The position numbers and the translations under genes were made by a program. This document shows, piece by piece, positions 59,891-64,000 of a DNA stretch of 64,000 bases (the stretch's first letter is position 1; each line of letters starts with the position of its first letter). This DNA is from Pseudoalteromonas aurantia 208 (GTDB lineage: Bacteria; Pseudomonadota; Gammaproteobacteria; Enterobacterales; Alteromonadaceae). The notes beneath the pieces were generated by a model. The model worked only from the letters and a program-made list of their open reading frames with translations. It was not told the DNA's origin and searched no databases. The stretch is from positions 620,001 to 684,000 of the forward strand of contig NZ_AQGV01000015.1 in assembly GCF_014858725.1 (NCBI RefSeq). Direction: 5' to 3'.

Positions 59891-61858
59891 TTATGGTTTG
59901 TCAAAATAGGTTAAATTCACCCCTATTACCGTGTGTTCGTCGAGGTGTTTATCAATTGGCGCATCACTTGCTGAAAATTGACCATCAATGTATAGGTTGA
60001 TCAGTTTTGCTGAATTTTCTTCATATACAGCTTTGATTGCGGTTGAAGGAGAAACATGTGTTGTGCTTTCATATGCTTCACTTAAAGGCGCCAGTCCGAA
60101 TCCACGTTCAAGTACCAAATCTGTTGAGCGCAGTGCACCTTCAACCCAACCTTGATAATCAGAAAATGCTTCACCGCAGGTGAATAAGTTAGGAAGAGGC
60201 TCAATTAAATCTTCCATGACTTGTCTGTCGTCTGCGCCTACGGCCCATTGGTGTACACCGTAGCCAAATTGTTGGCTCACAGGAATATCAAAATTTACGC
60301 TGCCTTCCCAAATTCGTGCACTGGTTAATATAGGCTCTGGCACATAGTGGGTATTGAAGATTTCTTTGAAGAACTTAGTTGCCTGTTGCACCACGGCAAC
60401 TGAAGCGGGATACATGTCACTAGGGACATTCTCTACCGATTGTTCTTGTTTCGGGTTATGATAAAGTTCGCCTTTGTTTTGTAATGCACTCCAAAAGTTA
60501 ATGTTTAAATAATCACAGTAAATGGTGAGTGCGGCGGGGCGTTCGTATTTTTGACTATTGACAGCATCAAGTTGATGTTGCACACTTTTACTGGGGTCGG
60601 TATCTCTTTCTTCATACATAAGTGCCGCTGCAAGCTCATCGTTTACCGCATAAAATGGATAAACAGATCCCGTGGGTAAGTCGGCAAAGTTGGGTCCAAA
60701 CTCAACCGCCGGACGGCCTGTTATCCCTCGACCCCACCAAGCATTATCATAATATAGGTTAATTTTCAGCAATGGCTGATTGGACGCGGTTTGCAGTGTA
60801 TTCCAGAGTTTTTCACTGTGCTCTTTAGGCAATCGATTAAATGCATTTGATTTTACAAACAAGCGTTCTAACGCTAAGCGTGGTAATCCTAGAATAACTT
60901 TTTCAGCATGGACTTGACTGCGATGTTCGCCCCCTTGTTCATCTATGTGGGTATAGTGCAATATATATTTTCCAGATGCCTCGTCGTGATCAATTTCTTC
61001 AATACTGGTCTGTAAGTGAATGCGCTCAGTACCAATCTGATCAACGAGTGCGTTAGGTAATGTACTAAAGCCATCCTTAAAAGTTCTAAATTGTACATCT
61101 GCAGGAAAATCTTCTAACAATTGATAAGCGACACCAGCATTCATTTTCGATAAAAAAGTGCCGTTGAAACCCAATACGCGATATAGCATGGTGATACATT
61201 CTTGGCTGTAACCCATATCTGAGAATAAGTCCCATAAAGTCCATTCATTCAGACCTTTATCTTGCCATTGACAATCTAAGCGAAATGCCTGCCAAAATTC
61301 AGGACCACGTACTTCAGGGCGCGCATCAAAATGTGGATTAGCTTGTAAAATTCGGTTAAATACTACATTGATGATGTCTTTCGGATTAACGCCTTGTTCA
61401 GATGGCGACAAATTGTACAATTCGGACCAAATAGCATAATTATCTTGCTGTGCATCTGTAACAGAGAAGCTCTCGCCACGAAAATATAGACGGTTGTTTC
61501 CATCACTGTTCATAGGAAAAGGAACTATTTGATCCTGTAGATCCAACGACAAAAAGAGTGCCATTAAATCATCCATTCCCTCGAATAAGAAGCGCATGCC
61601 GCCTTGCTCTTCTTTGACGGTAATGAACTCAGGTTGACCTTCTCCTGTATGTTGGTTTTTAAAGTTAATGAGGTCGGAGTCTAAGCGACCCCCTGTTCTA
61701 TTTGAGCGTTCGAATATCGCGAAGTCTTGTGTTTTATGTTCTTTTTCTAACCGCCACGCGCTATATAGACCTGACATACCAGCACCAACAACCGCCACCT
61801 TTACCGATTTCGGGATCGTTTTAGACTTTATCTCGTTACCAAATTTATAATGGGTCAT
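59891..61858 (-). CDS. Flavin monoamine oxidase / L-amino-acid oxidase family protein
   Basis: The 655-aa product has an N-terminal FAD-binding motif VAVVGAGMSGLYSAWRLEKE, then RTGGRLDSD and EQGGMRFLFEGM. The closing flavin motif is LFTCGEAFSDYQGWVEGALRSTDLVLE. This is the pattern of L-amino-acid oxidases and amine oxidases of the MAO/LAAO group; there is no signal peptide. It should oxidise an amine or amino acid to the imine, giving the oxo acid, ammonia and peroxide. The exact substrate is not readable. The TPP decarboxylase gene follows. Confidence 0.85.
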   Translation of the reverse strand: MTHYKFGNEIKSKTIPKSVKVAVVGAGMSGLYSAWRLEKEHKTQDFAIFERSNRTGGRLDSDLINFKNQHTGEGQPEFITVKEEQGGMRFLFEGMDDLMALFLSLDLQDQIVPFPMNSDGNNRLYFRGESFSVTDAQQDNYAIWSELYNLSPSEQGVNPKDIINVVFNRILQANPHFDARPEVRGPEFWQAFRLDCQWQDKGLNEWTLWDLFSDMGYSQECITMLYRVLGFNGTFLSKMNAGVAYQLLEDFPADVQFRTFKDGFSTLPNALVDQIGTERIHLQTSIEEIDHDEASGKYILHYTHIDEQGGEHRSQVHAEKVILGLPRLALERLFVKSNAFNRLPKEHSEKLWNTLQTASNQPLLKINLYYDNAWWGRGITGRPAVEFGPNFADLPTGSVYPFYAVNDELAAALMYEERDTDPSKSVQHQLDAVNSQKYERPAALTIYCDYLNINFWSALQNKGELYHNPKQEQSVENVPSDMYPASVAVVQQATKFFKEIFNTHYVPEPILTSARIWEGSVNFDIPVSQQFGYGVHQWAVGADDRQVMEDLIEPLPNLFTCGEAFSDYQGWVEGALRSTDLVLERGFGLAPLSEAYESTTHVSPSTAIKAVYEENSAKLINLYIDGQFSASDAPIDKHLDEHTVIGVNLTYFDKP

Positions 61859-62381
61859 GATAGTTCCTTATATGGATGAGAGGAGATAACACATTGATGT
61901 AGATAGCTCCTTGTTGTTAATTTTTGTCCAGTGTTTCGATTTTTTTAGACTTGTAATTTTACCTTTTGTTTACAAGTTTTTGAGCATATAAACTTTAGTT
62001 CATACTTAACGAAAAAGTAATTACAGCAGGTTACATTTTTATATTTTTGCTTAGGTTATTGTTTTCTATTAAAAATATATTTTTATTTTAAATCAATGTA
62101 CTATGTTTATCGGCATGTGTAGAAATAGTGAAAAGAATGAGCAGTCACATTACTTTTGTTATCCTAGTCATCGATTGATGATGAAGATAATTACAGAAGG
62201 AAACACTCAATACAGGTGGCTTCTTTGGTGATAAAACGTGCACTAAAGCAGTGTATTCCGTTATACCTTAAATATGCAGCTAACATGCTGGTTTACTACA
62301 TCAAATAAGGGCAACCAATACGTAGTTGTGCCGCCTGTTTTTTAATAAATCCAATTAGGTATTAAACGCTAAGGACATAAA
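61859..62381. promoter_or_regulatory. Divergent intergenic region
   Basis: About 520 bp, very A+T-rich near the oxidase gene, between divergent genes. It must carry promoters for the oxidase/decarboxylase pair and for the PhzF-like gene. No operator or certain -35/-10 pair is recognised. Confidence 0.35.
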
Positions 62382-63164
62382 ATGAAATTACCACTTTATC
62401 AAGTTGATGCATTTGCGACTCAAGCTTTTGAAGGTAACCCAGCTGCGGTTATACCGTTGGCAGATTGGCTAGATGATGTGCTATTACAAAAAATAGCGGA
62501 AGAAAATAACCTATCTGAAACGGCTTTTTTCGTTGCTCACGGGGATAGTTATCAGTTGCGCTGGTTTACACCATTGGAAGAAGTTGATCTGTGTGGTCAT
62601 GCTACATTGGCCACTGCACATGTATTGTTTACACATTTGGGGTATGACCGTGAGCAGATTTGCTTTTTAACGCGCAGTGGTCCACTTTACGTTAGCAAGG
62701 CAACGGGCGGGTATTCAATGGAGTTCCCTGCGACTATGGTCCACCCAATTGATGCACCTGACGTTTTGTTAAAAGGGCTAGGTAATATGACACCTTGCCA
62801 AGTAAGAACTGGGTTTGACTATGTGGTTGTACTCGAGAATGAAGCAGCGGTGAACGCGTTGAACCCAGATTTTAGCGCATGGCAGCAGCTTGACAAACGA
62901 GGTGTTGTTGTCACAGCCAAAGGAGACCATGTGGATTTTGTGAGTCGCTGCTTTTTTCCTAAACTACGTGTAAACGAAGATCCTGTAACAGGCTCCGCAC
63001 ACTGTGAATTAGCACCTTTTTGGGCTGAGGTTTTCAACAAGACTGAGCTTGTTGGTAAGCAGCTTTCTGCAAGAACAGGTGTTGTTGAGTGCAATGTGAA
63101 AGGAGAAAAAGTGGTATTGTCAGGTCAAGCCATCGATTATTTGAAAGGTGAAATTAGCGTTTGA
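62382..63164 (+). CDS. PhzF-family protein (isomerase-like)
   Basis: The 260-aa product has the PhzF/DAP-epimerase fold. It opens PLYQVDAFATQAFEGNPAAVIPL, with the catalytic glutamate E46 in NLSETAFF, GHATLATAHVLF and, in the second half, NEDPVTGSAHCELAPFW. In PhzF the Glu moves a proton in phenazine synthesis; most family members have unknown substrates. No phenazine genes are near. It is divergent from the oxidase gene and has an AAGGACATAAA site before the ATG. Confidence 0.88.
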   Translation: MKLPLYQVDAFATQAFEGNPAAVIPLADWLDDVLLQKIAEENNLSETAFFVAHGDSYQLRWFTPLEEVDLCGHATLATAHVLFTHLGYDREQICFLTRSGPLYVSKATGGYSMEFPATMVHPIDAPDVLLKGLGNMTPCQVRTGFDYVVVLENEAAVNALNPDFSAWQQLDKRGVVVTAKGDHVDFVSRCFFPKLRVNEDPVTGSAHCELAPFWAEVFNKTELVGKQLSARTGVVECNVKGEKVVLSGQAIDYLKGEISV

Positions 63165-63239
63165 TATTAATGTAAACGCTATGTTTGAGTGCTTTTAGAG
63201 TTTTAGTACACAATAAGAAGAATGTTAATAAGGATAAAT

Positions 63240-63455
63240 ATGTTAAAGAAATGTGGTGCTATGTTTGCTGGCACTTGTACAGGGCTTGACTATTCTTACA
63301 TTTCATTAAGTACTAAACATACCTCTAGAGCCGATGCTTACCTTACTGTTGGTGCATCGTTATATCAGCACAGCACTAAATTTGATATTTGGCCTTATTT
63401 AGACTCACGGTACATTGGTGCAGAGCTAGATCAGCTGCGTATTTATGTAAAATAA
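63240..63455 (+). CDS. Small hypothetical protein, uncertain
   Basis: A 71-aa frame (MLKKCGAMFAGTCTGLDYSY... ending LDQLRIYVK) follows the PhzF gene on the same strand and is itself followed by a strong plus-strand terminator. Composition is plausible for a protein, but the ribosome site (AAGGATAA) is only fair and no family is recognised. It may be real, a fragment of a longer lost gene, or chance. Confidence 0.35.
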   Translation: MLKKCGAMFAGTCTGLDYSYISLSTKHTSRADAYLTVGASLYQHSTKFDIWPYLDSRYIGAELDQLRIYVK

Positions 63456-63530
63456 GTGAGTAGATGATTGGTGTTAAAGCTGATGAAGTTTTAGTGCAGT
63501 AGGGTGTCACCTTTTATCAGATAACAGTAG

Positions 63531-63559
63531 AAGCTGGGTTTACGTAACCCAGCTTTTTT
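63531..63559 (+). terminator. Intrinsic terminator after the PhzF gene and small frame
   Basis: AAGCTGGGTT and AACCCAGCTT pair around a five-base loop, followed by TTTTT on the plus strand. Confidence 0.85.
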
Positions 63560-63616
63560 ATTGCAGTATGGATATCTTATAGCTATTATTTAACACAGTC
63601 CCTAATACAACTGATA

Positions 63617-64000
63617 TTATTTCGTTGCTTTATATTTTAGTGTGACATTTTGATAGGGGAATATGCCGCGAATACCAAAGTGCCATGTACCGCTTTGGGC
63701 ATTGGTTAAGGTACATTGTTCATTGCTTCCCCAAAGGTATGGACGACAATCAAAGCTGAGAAAATAAGGCTTTTTATTATGTCGAACATACAAGTCGGCT
63801 TCACCTTGTCCCTCAATATTCACTTCTAAAGTATTATACCCTTCAGGAAGTTCAATAGAAAAACGTTGCCACCATAACCAGCCATTGATATCTGTAAATT
63901 CTCCTTCAATGATATCTTGGGCAGGCGTCGTATCAAGCTCAATCACAATGGGATCGTGATCTGAAGAGCGATAAGCATGCTCTGAATACAAACTTGCCTT
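63617..64000 (-). CDS. ExeM/NucH-type extracellular nuclease, C-terminal part
   Basis: The gene enters from the right edge; 127 residues are visible and the frame is open to the last base. It begins inside the endonuclease/exonuclease/phosphatase domain with YRSSDHDPIVIEL, the closing catalytic motif (Ser-Asp-His-Asp) of the ExeM/NucH group. It then has a beta-rich C-terminal domain (GYNTLEVNIEGQGEADLYVRHNKKP and SGTWHFGIRGIFPYQNVTLKYK) typical of the bacterial pre-peptidase C-terminal (PPC) type. Such enzymes are secreted and degrade extracellular DNA. The start and N-terminal domains lie outside the window. Confidence 0.85.
   Translation of the reverse strand, partial: KASLYSEHAYRSSDHDPIVIELDTTPAQDIIEGEFTDINGWLWWQRFSIELPEGYNTLEVNIEGQGEADLYVRHNKKPYFLSFDCRPYLWGSNEQCTLTNAQSGTWHFGIRGIFPYQNVTLKYKATK

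Noticed and set aside
1..64000. CRISPR array, tRNA, rRNA or complete insertion sequence
   Set aside because: No regularly spaced repeats, cloverleaf genes, ribosomal RNA stretches or transposase genes were seen.

Overview
The window comes from a heterotrophic marine gammaproteobacterium, most likely Pseudoalteromonas or a close relative in the Alteromonadales. The reasons are its moderate A+T content, the protein resemblances, a prp cluster of the acnD-prpF type, a TonB2/TtpC-type energising operon, and many secreted hydrolases. This is inference from gene content; no rRNA or tRNA gene is present to confirm it. Layout, left to right. 0-4 kb: the 3' end of a TonB-dependent receptor with a HemS/ChuS-like haem protein, then a cold-shock protein and a periplasmic solute-binding protein. 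4-11 kb: a GntR regulator, prpB, prpC, acnD and prpF, which together form the 2-methylcitrate cycle for propionyl-CoA. A sigma70-type promoter and two identical TTGTCGACAA palindromes lie at the regulator, and a LysE-type exporter follows. 11-16 kb: a diheme cytochrome c peroxidase overlapping a hybrid histidine kinase, and ACP phosphodiesterase, whose stop codon has received a MITE. 16-21.5 kb: a seven-gene operon on the minus strand (DUF3450, TtpC-like ExbB, ExbB, ExbD, TonB, TPR protein, DUF2799 lipoprotein). 22-33 kb: accessory and secreted functions, including a PhoD-like phosphatase carrying fibronectin-II/kringle-like cysteine modules, an EF-hand protein, an ECF sigma factor operon with DUF3619 and DUF3106 proteins, an outer-membrane barrel, and two paralogous proteins of unknown function. 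33-44 kb: a kexin-like S8 protease with a small partner resembling the dedicated chaperone of Aeromonas serine protease, a MocR regulator divergent from an EamA transporter, and DUF885 and M20 peptidases. 44.5-55 kb is a defence island. It starts with a DUF1016/YhcG nuclease pseudogene broken by a MITE and a nonsense codon, followed by an Mrr-type restriction enzyme. Next comes a RADAR system: an accessory membrane protein, the RdrA ATPase and the RdrB adenosine deaminase, tightly coupled. A GIY-YIG nuclease protein and an unrecognised 210-aa protein follow. RADAR edits adenosine to inosine during phage infection, so this block is the most notable system here. The GIY-YIG and 210-aa genes may be undescribed attachments to it. 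55-64 kb: a metzincin-like DUF4953/5117 protease, a flavin amine oxidase followed through a terminator hairpin by a thiamine-diphosphate 2-oxo-acid decarboxylase, a PhzF-like protein, and the 3' end of an ExeM/NucH-type extracellular nuclease. Two MITE families, each present twice, have shaped the region. No tRNA, rRNA, CRISPR array or complete insertion sequence was seen.
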